From Chitinophaga pinensis (GTDB taxonomy: Bacteria; Bacteroidota; Bacteroidia; UBA4408): a DNA stretch of 64,000 bases. Under the pieces are notes generated by a model, which ran no database searches, was not told where the DNA came from, and was given only the letters and a program-made list of their open reading frames with translations. The translations under genes were made by a program, and so were the position numbers. Location of the stretch: assembly GCA_945861665.1 (NCBI GenBank), contig CAMAVS010000004.1, positions 1 through 64,000 on the forward strand, written 5' to 3'. This document shows, piece after piece, positions 8,597 to 17,733 of this stretch (positions are counted from its first letter, which is position 1; each line of letters opens with the position of its first letter).

Positions 8597-9157
8597 ATGA
8601 AAAAAATACTTGGATTATTCTTAATAATAATATTTGCTTCTTGTGGCACTGATAAAAAAGAAAGTGAAGAAAATGCTGTTAAAGCGCCTACAAAATTAAC
8701 CAAGGAGCAATGGTTGAAACAAATTGGTGATGTAGAAAAAAAGATGAATGAAAATCCCAATGAGCCAATAAATTCCGCTGTTGCGAACATTGCAATTGAT
8801 TTTTACAACAAGTATTATTTGAATTTTCCAGATGATGAGAAAACACCAGATTATTTATACAAAGCAGGGGAGATATCCAGCGCATTGAATTACTCCGAAC
8901 CGGCAATCAATTTTTTTAAAATTATACACGATAAATATCCTTCCTACAAAAGAACTTCGTCTTGCTTGTTTTTACAAGCATTTATTTACGAAACACAATT
9001 AAATGATACAGCCAAAGCAAGGGTAATTTACCAACAGGTTATTCAAAAATACCCCAACACACAATTTGCAATTGATTCAAAAGCAAGTATCGACAATTTG
9101 GGAAAAACTCCCGAGCAACTCATAAAAGAGTTTGAAGCAAAAAATAAAAAGAAGTAA
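8597..9157 (+). CDS. Tetratricopeptide lipoprotein
   Basis: A 186-residue envelope lipoprotein. The signal peptide ends in a lipobox (IIFASC, Cys at residue 16) followed by GTDKK. The body contains TPR-like helix pairs: DDEKTPDYLYKAGEISSALN, a unit around FFKIIHDKYPSY and one around VIYQQVIQKYPNTQFA, the spacing seen in BamD/YbgF-type proteins that hold other envelope proteins. The Lys-rich end is unstructured. It converges with dapD, leaving an 11-bp gap. No specific partner can be inferred. Confidence 0.7.
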   Translation: MKKILGLFLIIIFASCGTDKKESEENAVKAPTKLTKEQWLKQIGDVEKKMNENPNEPINSAVANIAIDFYNKYYLNFPDDEKTPDYLYKAGEISSALNYSEPAINFFKIIHDKYPSYKRTSSCLFLQAFIYETQLNDTAKARVIYQQVIQKYPNTQFAIDSKASIDNLGKTPEQLIKEFEAKNKKK

Positions 9158-9168
9158 AAAATATTTAC

Positions 9169-9975
9169 TCACACTGCCACATCGTATTCCCTCAAGGCGT
9201 TATTCAAGGAAGTTTTAAGGTCGGTGCTTTCCTTACGTTTACCTATAATTAACGCACAAGGTACTTGAAAATTGCCTGCAGGAAATTTTTTGGTATACGA
9301 ACCCGGGATTACAACCGAGCGTGTAGGTACTCTTTCCTTATATTCAATAGGTGTATCACCTGTAACATCAATAATTTTAGTGGATTTAGTAAGCACCACA
9401 TTTGCTCCCAATACGGCTTCTTTTTCAACACGTACACCTTCTACTACAATACAGCGAGAGCCAATAAAACAAGCATCTTCAATAATAACCGGTGCTGCCT
9501 GTATAGGCTCTAACACACCGCCAATACCAACACCACCACTTAGATGAACATGCTTTCCAATTTGTGCACACGAGCCAACTGTTGCCCAGGTATCTACCAT
9601 TGTTCCACTGTCTACATAAGCTCCTATGTTTACATATGAAGGCATCATAATAACACCTCTTGCCAAAAATGCTCCGTAACGTGCCACAGCGTGAGGAACT
9701 ACACGTACTCCCAAGGCTTCGTAATTGGTTTTTAATTTCATTTTATCATAAAACTCCATCGGACCGGCATGCAATGTTTCCATTTTTTGAATTGGAAAAT
9801 AAAGTATCACCGCCTTTTTTATCCACTCGTTTACTTTCCAACCTTTTTCAACAGGCTCTGCTACACGTATTATTCCCTTGTCGAGTTGCTCAATTACATT
9901 GCGAATGGTTGTTAAAGTTTTCTCGTCTTTTAATAATTCACGATTTTCCCAAGCGGCTTCTATTATTTGTTGCAT
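9169..9975 (-). CDS. dapD: Tetrahydrodipicolinate N-succinyltransferase
   Basis: Transfers succinyl from succinyl-CoA to tetrahydrodipicolinate in the succinylase branch of lysine and diaminopimelate synthesis. At 268 residues it has the usual DapD length. A helical N-terminal domain is followed by left-handed beta-helix hexapeptide repeats (VIMMPSYVNIGAYVDSG, VGSCAQIGKHVHLSGGVGIG, about residues 110-165) and the FIGSRCIVVEGV / AVLGANVVLTKST segment. dapF of the same pathway is 7 kb away in a separate unit. Confidence 0.94.
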   Translation of the reverse strand: MQQIIEAAWENRELLKDEKTLTTIRNVIEQLDKGIIRVAEPVEKGWKVNEWIKKAVILYFPIQKMETLHAGPMEFYDKMKLKTNYEALGVRVVPHAVARYGAFLARGVIMMPSYVNIGAYVDSGTMVDTWATVGSCAQIGKHVHLSGGVGIGGVLEPIQAAPVIIEDACFIGSRCIVVEGVRVEKEAVLGANVVLTKSTKIIDVTGDTPIEYKERVPTRSVVIPGSYTKKFPAGNFQVPCALIIGKRKESTDLKTSLNNALREYDVAV

Positions 9976-10063
9976 AAAAATGGTTTATGATGATAATTAA
10001 TTTCCCAAAATTAAGGATTTTAAAACAAAGGGTAAATTTTAATAACTTGTTAAATACTTTGTG

Positions 10064-10093
10064 TTTGATACTAGCCCTTTTGATGTAGATTTG
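10064..10093 (+). promoter_or_regulatory. Promoter of the transaldolase gene
   Basis: TTTG (10064-10067), 18 nt, then TAGATTTG (10086-10093): both Bacteroidota elements with good spacing. Transcription would start near 10100, giving a short leader before the ATG at 10116. Confidence 0.6.
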
Positions 10094-10115
10094 TATAAAA
10101 TTAAAACAGCACAAT

Positions 10116-10772
10116 ATGAAATTTTTCATCGATACGGCCAATCTTTCACAAATTAAGGAAGCACAAGATTTAGGGGTATTGGATGGTGTAACCACCAACC
10201 CGTCTTTAATGGCGAAGGAAGGCATAAAAGGAGCCGACAATATTCTTAAGCACTATGTTGATATATGCAACATCGTTGACGGTGATGTAAGTGCTGAAGT
10301 AATTGCTACCGATTATGCAGGAATGATAAAAGAAGGGGAGAACCTTGCTGCTTTGCATCCTCAAATAGTAGTAAAAGTTCCAATGATTAAAGACGGTATC
10401 AAAGCCATTAAATATTTTTCTTCAAAAGGGATCAGAACCAATTGCACTTTGGTGTTTTCAGCTGGACAAGCATTATTAGCTGCTAAGGCGGGTGCAAACT
10501 ATGTTTCGCCTTTTATTGGTCGCTTAGACGATGTGAGTACCGATGGATTATCGCTTATTGAAGATATTCGCATCATTTATGATAATTACGGTTACGAAAC
10601 ACAAATATTGGCTGCCTCTGTGCGACACCCAATGCACATTATTGATTGTGCAAAAATAGGTGCTGATGTAGTTACCTGTCCGTTAAACGTAATTACATCT
10701 TTAATGAAACACCCGCTAACGGATAACGGCTTGGCTACTTTCTTAGCAGATCACGCAAAAAACAACGGGTAA
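10116..10772 (+). CDS. tal: Transaldolase (small, TalC/Fsa type)
   Basis: Transfers dihydroxyacetone units in the non-oxidative pentose phosphate pathway. The 218-residue length and the motifs [29 protein letters not shown] (about residue 26) and VVKVPM (about 87, with the Schiff-base lysine) place it in the short transaldolase family. SPFIGRLDD and [10 protein letters not shown] follow the family order. Sequence alone does not separate true transaldolase from fructose-6-phosphate aldolase; transaldolase is the usual function of such Bacteroidota proteins. Confidence 0.9.
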   Translation: MKFFIDTANLSQIKEAQDLGVLDGVTTNPSLMAKEGIKGADNILKHYVDICNIVDGDVSAEVIATDYAGMIKEGENLAALHPQIVVKVPMIKDGIKAIKYFSSKGIRTNCTLVFSAGQALLAAKAGANYVSPFIGRLDDVSTDGLSLIEDIRIIYDNYGYETQILAASVRHPMHIIDCAKIGADVVTCPLNVITSLMKHPLTDNGLATFLADHAKNNG

Positions 10773-10776
10773 ATTT

Positions 10777-11613
10777 TTAAGCGGTTAACAGTTTAATTTC
10801 TTCGTTGCTAATATCAACGAGCCTTTTTTTGTAAAGATTTCCAAGGGCTTTCTTGAATAACTTTTTGCTTATACCCAGTTGGGCATATATTTCTTCGGGT
10901 GCCGAATTGTCGGATAGTTTCAATACACCTTTGTTTTGTTTTAATTTTTCAAGTAAAAATAGGGTGTTGTCATCAATAGATTCAACACCTTGCTTCTGTA
11001 AGGATATATCAATTTTACCCTCTTCTCTTAATTTCTTAACATATCCAATTGTTCTGTCTCCTACAGCAAGTTTGGAGAATATTTCGTTTTTGTAAATGAG
11101 TCCCCAATACAAATTATTGATAATTACATTGGCACCCATTTCGGTAAATTTGCTTACCAAAATATCAACTTGTTGACCTTCCTGCAAATCAACATCTTCG
11201 TGCTTTAGAAATTTATTTACTTTAGCAGATCCTATAATACGTTCGGTAAGTTCGTCAATAGTAACGCCTACAATATAATGTTTGCCTTCTTCCATCTTCG
11301 ATTGTTGCTCCCGAAAGGGTACAAATAAATCTTTTTCCAATCCCCAATCCAAAAAAGCACCGATGGGTGTAGCTTGCTTTACCTTTAAATTGGCAAATTC
11401 GCCCACCATTACAATCGGTTTTTGGGTACTTGCTATTAATCTGTCCTCAGAATCACGGTATACAAAAACCTCCAAGTTAGAACCTACACGTGCATCGGTA
11501 GGAATATATTTCATTGGAATTAAAATTTCTTTTTCGTTAAAGAGCAGGTATGCTCCAAAGTCGGTAAACTTAATTACTGGTAACTGGTGTACTTTTCCTA
11601 TTTCGAGTTTCAT
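10777..11613 (-). CDS. cvfB: CvfB-like S1 RNA-binding protein
   Basis: A 278-residue cytoplasmic protein of the CvfB/YitL family. It has S1-type beta-barrels in tandem: IGKVHQLPVIKFTDFGAYLL at the N-terminus, LKVKQATPIGAFLDWGLEKD near residue 77, and a third near residue 145. A C-terminal winged helix follows (EEIYAQLGISKKLFKKALGNL, about residue 245). In Gram-positives CvfB affects virulence gene expression; here a general RNA-binding role is all that can be said. Its ATG overlaps the stop of the preceding PF04020 gene by 4 bp, so it is translationally coupled in the gap operon. Confidence 0.82.
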   Translation of the reverse strand: MKLEIGKVHQLPVIKFTDFGAYLLFNEKEILIPMKYIPTDARVGSNLEVFVYRDSEDRLIASTQKPIVMVGEFANLKVKQATPIGAFLDWGLEKDLFVPFREQQSKMEEGKHYIVGVTIDELTERIIGSAKVNKFLKHEDVDLQEGQQVDILVSKFTEMGANVIINNLYWGLIYKNEIFSKLAVGDRTIGYVKKLREEGKIDISLQKQGVESIDDNTLFLLEKLKQNKGVLKLSDNSAPEEIYAQLGISKKLFKKALGNLYKKRLVDISNEEIKLLTA

Positions 11614-11969
11614 TCCAAGTTCTTGCCGTTATATTTGTCTGCTATGCTCTCAAACAATGAGGTTACAAGTGATAAAATGAAGCTAAATAACAGTGCCCAC
11701 CAAAAACCATTTACGTGAAATCCATCCACTAAATAATCGGCAAGCAAAATAATGATTGCATTTATAACAATAAGGAACAATCCCAAGCTAACAATGGTGA
11801 TAGGTATTGTGAATAAAACGATAATTGGTTTTACGATGGCATTTAAAAATGAAAGTACTGCCGCTACAATTACTGCAATTAGAGGTGTGTCAACCCTAAC
11901 ACCTTTTAGGAAGTACGAACTAACTATAACAGCAAGTGCAGAAACAAATAGCTTTAGTATAAATTTCAT
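11610..11969 (-). CDS. PF04020-family small membrane protein
   Basis: A 119-residue integral membrane protein with about four hydrophobic helices. Motifs GVRVDTPLIAVIVAAVLSFLNA and the C-terminal DGFHVNGFWWALLFSFI fit the PF04020 family, which databases label phage holin 4_2. Nothing near it is phage-like, so the holin label should not be taken literally. It lies 7 nt after the GAPDH gene and overlaps cvfB by 4 bp. The role is unknown. Confidence 0.8.
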   Translation of the reverse strand: MKFILKLFVSALAVIVSSYFLKGVRVDTPLIAVIVAAVLSFLNAIVKPIIVLFTIPITIVSLGLFLIVINAIIILLADYLVDGFHVNGFWWALLFSFILSLVTSLFESIADKYNGKNLE

Positions 11970-11976
11970 CTAAGTG

Positions 11977-13443
11977 TTAGTAGTAACGTAAGCGAATTAC
12001 CTTTGCCAAATATTTAGCCAAGCGCATTACCTGACGGGTATAACCATATTCATTATCATACCAAACATATAGCACCACATTTTTACTGTCTTGCGAAACA
12101 ATGGTTGCAGGACTATCCACGATACAAGCACAAGGATTACCAACCAAATCGGTTGAAACGAGCTCGTTGGAGTAGGAGTACTGTATTTGTTCTACCAAGT
12201 CGCCTTTTAAAGCAGCATCTTTAAGGATTGCGTTCACAGCATCCTTTGTGGTAGTGTTTTTAATTGCCAAACTTAATATAGCCAATGAAACATTAGGGGT
12301 TGGTACACGAACAGCGTTACCGGTAAGTTTTCCTGTAAGTTGTGGAAGTACTTTTGCGACAGCTTTATCAGCACCTGTTTCTGTAATTACAAGGTTGAGC
12401 GCAGCAGCACGACCTCTTCTGTATTTATCATGGTAATTGTCCAGTAAATTCTGGTCGTTTGTATATGAGTGTATTGTTTCAATGTGACCGCGCTCTATTC
12501 CCAAGGTTCCTTCTATCACCTTTAAAACCGGAACAATGGCATTGGTGGTACAAGACGCAGCGGAAAAAATCTTTTCCGTATCACTGCTAAATTCTTTTTC
12601 GTTAATCCCGTAAACAATGTTGGGGATATCTCCTTTGCCTGGTGCAGTTAATAAAACGTGACTTACACCTTTTGCCAATAAATGTTTGCTTAGCCCTTCA
12701 CGGTCTCTCACAATACCTGTATTGTCAATTAATAAGGCATCTGTAATTCCGTATTCCTCATAGTTAATGTCTTCAGCACTTTTTGCTGCGAGCATCAACA
12801 CGTGATGTCCGTTAACAATCAAAGATTTATTCTCCAAATCTTCCACAACAGTTCCCGGAAAAGGACCATGAACAGAATCTTTTCTTAATAAATCGGCACG
12901 TTTTGAAATGTCGATATCTGTATTACTTCTAGTTACTATGGCTCTTAAGCGTAATTGCTCACCTTTTCCTGCCTGAGATATCAATTCTCTTGCAGCCAAA
13001 CGGCCAATTCGGCCAAATCCAAACAAAATAACGTCTTTAGGTGTTATGCTACCTTTTTCATTGCCAATAAAGTCTTTTAAATTCCCCCTTACGAATTCAG
13101 CAATTTTAGCGCCTTGTTTTTTCGCAGGCAACCATTCGCCACCCAATCGTCCAATATCTATCCTAGCAGGCGCTATCTCTTCAATAGAATTAATTTCTTT
13201 GGCGAGTGCAAGAGTATCCTGCACATTAATAGGCTCCTTTATAATATTGTGAGCATATAAATGCAAGTTTAAAATTTCACTCGGACTTCTATCAATTAAT
13301 TGGTTACGGAAAATTATAAGTTCAACTGATTTTTCAAACCATAAATGACCAATTACGTGAATAAGTTCAACAGCAGCCTTCTCTTTTTCAATCCATTCGT
13401 TGAGTTTACTTTCATAGTCGTGTTTAACTTCTTGGCTTGCCAT
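11977..13443 (-). CDS. gap: Glyceraldehyde-3-phosphate dehydrogenase, long form
   Basis: Oxidises and phosphorylates glyceraldehyde-3-phosphate in glycolysis. The 488-residue protein has a helical N-terminal extension of about 130 residues before the NAD(P)-binding motif ILFGFGRIGRLAA (about 137). The catalytic cysteine is in SAASCTTNAIVPV (about 295), and ALNLVITETGADKAVAKVLPQL plus WYDNEYGYTRQV close the fold. Ordinary GAPDH is about 335 residues; the long form is common in Bacteroidota and some other groups. First gene of the gap / PF04020 / cvfB unit, starting just after the rpoD terminator. Confidence 0.92.
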   Translation of the reverse strand: MASQEVKHDYESKLNEWIEKEKAAVELIHVIGHLWFEKSVELIIFRNQLIDRSPSEILNLHLYAHNIIKEPINVQDTLALAKEINSIEEIAPARIDIGRLGGEWLPAKKQGAKIAEFVRGNLKDFIGNEKGSITPKDVILFGFGRIGRLAARELISQAGKGEQLRLRAIVTRSNTDIDISKRADLLRKDSVHGPFPGTVVEDLENKSLIVNGHHVLMLAAKSAEDINYEEYGITDALLIDNTGIVRDREGLSKHLLAKGVSHVLLTAPGKGDIPNIVYGINEKEFSSDTEKIFSAASCTTNAIVPVLKVIEGTLGIERGHIETIHSYTNDQNLLDNYHDKYRRGRAAALNLVITETGADKAVAKVLPQLTGKLTGNAVRVPTPNVSLAILSLAIKNTTTKDAVNAILKDAALKGDLVEQIQYSYSNELVSTDLVGNPCACIVDSPATIVSQDSKNVVLYVWYDNEYGYTRQVMRLAKYLAKVIRLRYY

Positions 13444-13470
13444 AAAATTTGTTTTTTTTAAATGCTGAAT

Positions 13471-13527
13471 AAAAAAATCGGATTTTGAGTGCTTTTGTTG
13501 TTATTCTGCTAGCACTCAAAATCCGAT
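13471..13527 (-). terminator. Intrinsic terminator of rpoD
   Basis: A perfect 16-bp stem (13477-13492 with 13512-13527, ATCGGATTTTGAGTGC) around a 19-nt loop, followed on the minus strand by a run of seven T. It separates rpoD from the downstream gap operon. Confidence 0.85.
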
Positions 13528-13553
13528 CTCATAAAATGTTCATTAATTGACGA

Positions 13554-14417
13554 TTAACCCAAATAACCTTTTAAGTGTTTGCTTCTAGATGAGTGTTTTA
13601 AGCGTTTTATGGCCTTTTCTTTTATTTGCCGAACCCTTTCGCGTGTAAGGTCAAATTTATCCCCAATCTCTTCTAATGTAAATTCGTGGTTGTATCCTAT
13701 TCCATAAAACAATTTTACCACATCTCTTTCTCGGTCTGTTAAAGTGGATAAAGAACGCTCTATTTCACGTTGTAGTGATTCGCTGATAAGCATACTGTCT
13801 GCTTTTGGCGAATCGCTGTTAATTAAAACATCCAATAGGGTGTTTTCTTCACCTTGAACAAATGGTGCATCCATAGAAACGTGTCTTCCAGACACCCTTA
13901 AGGTATCAGCTACCTTATCCTCAGGAAGCTCCAGCAAGGACGCTAACTCTTCGGCAGAAGGGGTTCTTTCAAACTCTTGTTCTAATTTTGAAAAGGCTTT
14001 GTTTATTTTGTTTAAAGAACCAACTTGATTTAATGGTAAACGAACAATACGTGCCTGTTCAGCTAAAGCTTGAAGGATGGATTGACGAATCCACCAAACG
14101 GCATATGAAATGAATTTAAATCCCCTTGTTTCATCAAATCGCTTTGCCGCCTTAATTAATCCTAAATTTCCCTCGTTAATTAAATCGGGTAAACTTAAGC
14201 CCTGGTTTTGATATTGTTTTGCAACAGAAACCACAAAACGAAGATTAGATTTGGTCAGTTTTTCGAGAGCAACTTGGTCGCCATCACGAATTTTTTTTGC
14301 TAAAACAACTTCTTCTTCTGCACTTATAAGTTCCTCTCTTCCAATTTCTTGAAGGTATTTATCTAATGAAGCACTTTCTCTGTTGGTGATGGATTTTGTT
14401 ATTTTTAGCTGTCTCAT
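13554..14417 (-). CDS. rpoD: Primary RNA polymerase sigma factor
   Basis: Housekeeping sigma-70 factor that recognises the TAnnTTTG-type promoters seen throughout the window. The 287-residue protein begins almost directly with region 1.2 ([20 protein letters not shown]) and lacks region 1.1 and the long non-conserved insert, as is usual in Bacteroidota. Region 2 contains [16 protein letters not shown] and [15 protein letters not shown] (about 95-115). Region 3 starts near [11 protein letters not shown], and region 4.2 is [20 protein letters not shown] (about 250). It has its own promoter and terminator. Confidence 0.94.
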   Translation of the reverse strand: MRQLKITKSITNRESASLDKYLQEIGREELISAEEEVVLAKKIRDGDQVALEKLTKSNLRFVVSVAKQYQNQGLSLPDLINEGNLGLIKAAKRFDETRGFKFISYAVWWIRQSILQALAEQARIVRLPLNQVGSLNKINKAFSKLEQEFERTPSAEELASLLELPEDKVADTLRVSGRHVSMDAPFVQGEENTLLDVLINSDSPKADSMLISESLQREIERSLSTLTDRERDVVKLFYGIGYNHEFTLEEIGDKFDLTRERVRQIKEKAIKRLKHSSRSKHLKGYLG

Positions 14418-14476
14418 TTTTTTATTTATTTACTACTTAACCTTACATTTATTTAAACCCAAAATATAATATTTCG

Positions 14477-14507
14477 CAAAGGTACTTTAAAAATACGTTG
14501 GTTCAAC
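14477..14507 (-). promoter_or_regulatory. Promoter of rpoD
   Basis: On the minus strand GTTG, 19 nt, then TACCTTTG (plus positions 14484-14477). The -7 box is an exact match and the spacing is good. The leader would be about 55 nt. Confidence 0.6.
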
Positions 14508-14571
14508 CTTGTTTGTCGAATATTTTTTGACAATGGTCGTAAAGAATTCGAAATCCGTTACGACCAAAAAC

Positions 14572-16023
14572 TTACAATCCAAATCCATAATAAGCCCTTA
14601 AACCATTTGGGTAAATCCCCTCCATTAAAACTCCTCCTGTTTTATTGTCCAAAATGCTGCTAATGTCTTGTACAGAGCTAATTGGTTTCTTATCAACGTG
14701 TGTGATTATAAAACCCTCTCTAATGCCAGCATTTTTTAGTTTTCCATTGCTAAGCGTCATTACCTTTAAGCCATTGTTGATTCTTAATTTTTTCAACTCT
14801 TCCGCTGAAGGAACATTAAAGGTAGCGCCCAATACATTGATACTTTCTACTTTTTCCTTTTTTACCACATCGGTATTACCATTTTTGTTCTTCAAAACAA
14901 CAGGTATTTCCATTAATTTTCCCAATCTGGCAAGGCTGATATTTATTTTATCACCTGGACGGTATTTCCCAACCTGTTCTTGCAATTCAGGTGAATTATT
15001 CACCGCTACATCACCAATTTTCATAATAACATCACCCTCTTTAATTCCTGCTAATTCAGCACTGCCGCCATCTACCAATCCCGAAACATAAACGCCCTTG
15101 TATTCTTTTATACTGCGCTCTTCAGCTAGTTTAGAATCAATTTCCCGCATATAAACACCCAAAAATCCTCTTTGTACGGTACCGAACTCCAATAAATCAT
15201 TCATTACTTTTTTTACAATGTTTACTGGCACAGCAAAGGAATATCCGGAATAGGATCCAGTATTGGATGCTATGGCCGAGTTAATCCCCACCAATTCTCC
15301 TTTTGTATTTACGAGTGCTCCGCCACTATTGCCTGGATTTACTGCTGCATCTGTTTGTATAAATGATTCTATAGGGAATATTCCTTTTTCAGGATTGTTT
15401 TCCAGTATATTTATATTTCTACCCTTTGCGCTGATAATACCTGCCGTAACAGTTGAAGTTAAGTTAAAAGGGTTTCCAACGGCCAATACCCATTCTCCAA
15501 CTCTAACCTCATCAGAATTTCCATAATTTAAAAAGGATAAGCTCTTCTCATCAATTTTAAGCAAAGCAAGGTCAGTAGTGGGGTCTTTTCCTATTACTTC
15601 CGCAGTATATGTTTTATTGTTATTCAGCGTGACTTCAATTTTATCGGCTCCATTCACAACGTGGTTATTGGTTGCTATGTAACCATTTTCAGAAATAATA
15701 ACTCCCGAACCGGAACCCATAATTGGCTGAGGATTTCCTCTGTAAGGACCAAAGAAGTCGCGAAAAGGATCATTCATACTATTACTGAAATTATCGCCTT
15801 GCGACATTGTTTTAATGTGAACCACTGAATGAACCGATATTTCTGCCGCTGTTTGAAAATTAACAGCCCCCTCGGGAGTGGCACCACTTACAAACCGAAA
15901 TTCTGTTTTCGGTGAAGTGTTGGTGAATGATGGTTCTGCTTTTTTTTCTACAAATTGGTAACAAACAACACCGGATACTCCTCCGATGATAGCTATTAAA
16001 GCTGAATTGATTATTTTTTTCAT
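14572..16023 (-). CDS. degQ: Do/DegQ-type periplasmic serine protease
   Basis: Trypsin-like protease with PDZ domains that degrades or chaperones misfolded envelope proteins. The N-terminal hydrophobic segment (residues 4-25) exports or anchors it. The catalytic triad is visible: His in ATNNHVVNGAD (about 115), Asp in TTDLALLKI (about 150) and Ser in NPGNSGGALV (about 235). PDZ1 begins near GFLGVYMREI (about 295). A second, more divergent PDZ-like domain (NAGIREGFIITHVDKKPI, about 430) reaches the C-terminus. At 483 residues it is a full-length Do protease. Confidence 0.9.
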   Translation of the reverse strand: MKKIINSALIAIIGGVSGVVCYQFVEKKAEPSFTNTSPKTEFRFVSGATPEGAVNFQTAAEISVHSVVHIKTMSQGDNFSNSMNDPFRDFFGPYRGNPQPIMGSGSGVIISENGYIATNNHVVNGADKIEVTLNNNKTYTAEVIGKDPTTDLALLKIDEKSLSFLNYGNSDEVRVGEWVLAVGNPFNLTSTVTAGIISAKGRNINILENNPEKGIFPIESFIQTDAAVNPGNSGGALVNTKGELVGINSAIASNTGSYSGYSFAVPVNIVKKVMNDLLEFGTVQRGFLGVYMREIDSKLAEERSIKEYKGVYVSGLVDGGSAELAGIKEGDVIMKIGDVAVNNSPELQEQVGKYRPGDKINISLARLGKLMEIPVVLKNKNGNTDVVKKEKVESINVLGATFNVPSAEELKKLRINNGLKVMTLSNGKLKNAGIREGFIITHVDKKPISSVQDISSILDNKTGGVLMEGIYPNGLRAYYGFGL

Positions 16024-16177
16024 ACAATAAAAATTTTAGTTTTTATATACTTTTGACAAATCAAAAATTATGCCTGTTCATTTAATGCAAGTATAACGAA
16101 TAACACGCATTGCTTGTTGCATCTGCTGTTCATTTGTATTGTTAATTATTGTTAAGCATAAAATGCGGGAAATGTTG

Positions 16178-16185
16178 TAATTTTG
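16178..16185 (+). promoter_or_regulatory. Putative -7 box of the dapF unit
   Basis: TAATTTTG ends 7 nt before the ATG of the 254-residue gene, so the leader would be almost absent. No clear -33 box. Confidence 0.4.
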
Positions 16186-16192
16186 GCAGATA

Positions 16193-16957
16193 ATGAATGA
16201 TAAAAAACATAGAATTCTACTTTTTGCTTTAGGCATAAGTCTAGGTATGCTTGCGGGAGGGGCATTTGTTTATTTTTCAAATAAAGAAAACGACAAAAAC
16301 ACTGTTTCGGATAGTTTCATTGATGATATTGTAAATCGGGTAGGCGGTTTGATACGCTCAAAAGATGATGATAGTAAGAAGGAGAATGAAACAAAGTCAA
16401 ACAGGTCGAACAAACAAAAAGCGAAAAAAGTTGCGAATGATATAGAGCAAAAGGAAGATAATGAAAATAATACTTATGATTCATTGAGAGAAAGAAATGA
16501 GATACTTGGAACAAGTGACACAACACTAGTTGATTCAATGGATGTAAACTTTAATCAAGAAAACATTGTCGTTAAAAAAGATGTATTATTGACTTCATCC
16601 AATATCTTTATGTATAATTTAGATGTTTCCGATAAAGGAGACTTGCGTTCCGATTCGATTCTTAAATTATCCTCAGGATTAAAAGATGAAAATAAAATTG
16701 TTAACTCAAGGTACTCCTTCAATGTTGAGTATTGGCAGTCACCTATTAATTACAAAGGGTATAAGCTGGGTAAAAACAAACTTGTATTATTCGGTTTTGA
16801 CGCAGGTAGTGCAACAAAAATGTATTTTTATAAAGACGAAGTTTATTTAAAACAAAAAGATATCTATTACAGACTAGAATACACAAATGATTTTAAAGCC
16901 TTTGAAAAGGTTATAAACAATACTATTACCTCACAGCTACAGCAAAATAAATTATGA
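16193..16957 (+). CDS. Unknown single-pass membrane protein upstream of dapF
   Basis: A 254-residue protein I do not recognise. One hydrophobic helix (residues 8-28, LLFALGISLGMLAGGAFVYF) anchors it. A very polar Lys/Asp/Glu/Asn-rich linker (about 30-110) follows, then a more regular C-terminal domain (about 130-250: YSFNVEYWQSPINYKGYKLG, LVLFGFDAGSATKMYFYKDEVYLKQ) that looks globular and beta-rich. The helix-linker-domain plan suits a protein reaching across the periplasm. Its stop overlaps the dapF start (ATGA), so the two are translationally coupled. Confidence 0.6.
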   Translation: MNDKKHRILLFALGISLGMLAGGAFVYFSNKENDKNTVSDSFIDDIVNRVGGLIRSKDDDSKKENETKSNRSNKQKAKKVANDIEQKEDNENNTYDSLRERNEILGTSDTTLVDSMDVNFNQENIVVKKDVLLTSSNIFMYNLDVSDKGDLRSDSILKLSSGLKDENKIVNSRYSFNVEYWQSPINYKGYKLGKNKLVLFGFDAGSATKMYFYKDEVYLKQKDIYYRLEYTNDFKAFEKVINNTITSQLQQNKL

Positions 16958-17730
16958 AAATTTCATTTTTTAAATACCAAGGAACGGGTAATGATTTTGT
17001 ACTAATTGATAATCGAAGCCTTTCATTTAAGCGCAATAATTGTGATTTAGTAAAAAAAATGTGTGACCGGAGGTTTGGCATAGGTGCTGACGGTTTAATG
17101 TTATTACAAAACAAAGAAGCTTTTGATTTTGAGATGGTTTATTACAATTCAGACGGTAATGAAAGTAGCATGTGTGGCAATGGAGGCAGGTGTTTGGTTG
17201 CCTTTGCGCATTTTTTGGGAATCATAACCGAAAAAGCTCATTTTATTGCAACAGATGGGGAACATTTTGCCTTTATTAACAATAATGTTGTTCGTTTGAA
17301 AATGAATGATGTAAAAGGCATAGAGGTAGGGGACGGCTTCGATTTTTTAAACACCGGTTCTCCACACTATATAAAGTATGTAGATGCGGTTAAAGATTTA
17401 GATGTGTACAATGAAGGGAAAAAAATCAGATACAATGAGCGTTTTAAAGAGCTAGGCACCAATGTGAATTTTGTACAAGTAGAAGGGGACGGTATTTTTG
17501 TAAGAACCTATGAAAGAGGAGTAGAAGGGGAAACCTATTCTTGTGGAACAGGCGTGACGGCTGCAGTATTGAGCTATGCTCAAATAAAAAGTGATATAAA
17601 GCAATGCAAGGTGAAAACCCTTGGAGGTGATTTACTAGTTACCTTTAATAATAAAGGAAAAGGTGAGTATAAAGATATATGGCTAGAGGGGTCTGCTTTA
17701 CTTATTTTTGAAGGTGCTTTTGAAATTTAG
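16954..17730 (+). CDS. dapF: Diaminopimelate epimerase
   Basis: Converts LL- to meso-diaminopimelate, the last cofactor-free step before lysine and peptidoglycan. At 258 residues it has the family size. The two catalytic cysteines appear in SSMCGNGGRCL (about residue 72) and YSCGTGVTAAVL (about 193), with the N-terminal FFKYQGTGNDFVLIDNR signature. It begins inside the stop of the preceding membrane-protein gene and is followed after 3 nt by another unknown gene, forming a three-gene operon. Confidence 0.94.
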   Translation: MKISFFKYQGTGNDFVLIDNRSLSFKRNNCDLVKKMCDRRFGIGADGLMLLQNKEAFDFEMVYYNSDGNESSMCGNGGRCLVAFAHFLGIITEKAHFIATDGEHFAFINNNVVRLKMNDVKGIEVGDGFDFLNTGSPHYIKYVDAVKDLDVYNEGKKIRYNERFKELGTNVNFVQVEGDGIFVRTYERGVEGETYSCGTGVTAAVLSYAQIKSDIKQCKVKTLGGDLLVTFNNKGKGEYKDIWLEGSALLIFEGAFEI

Positions 17731-17733
17731 GCA

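Noticed and set aside
11610-11969. Phage holin, suggesting a prophage
   Set aside because: PF04020 proteins are ordinary small membrane proteins; the neighbours are gap and cvfB and no other phage gene is present.
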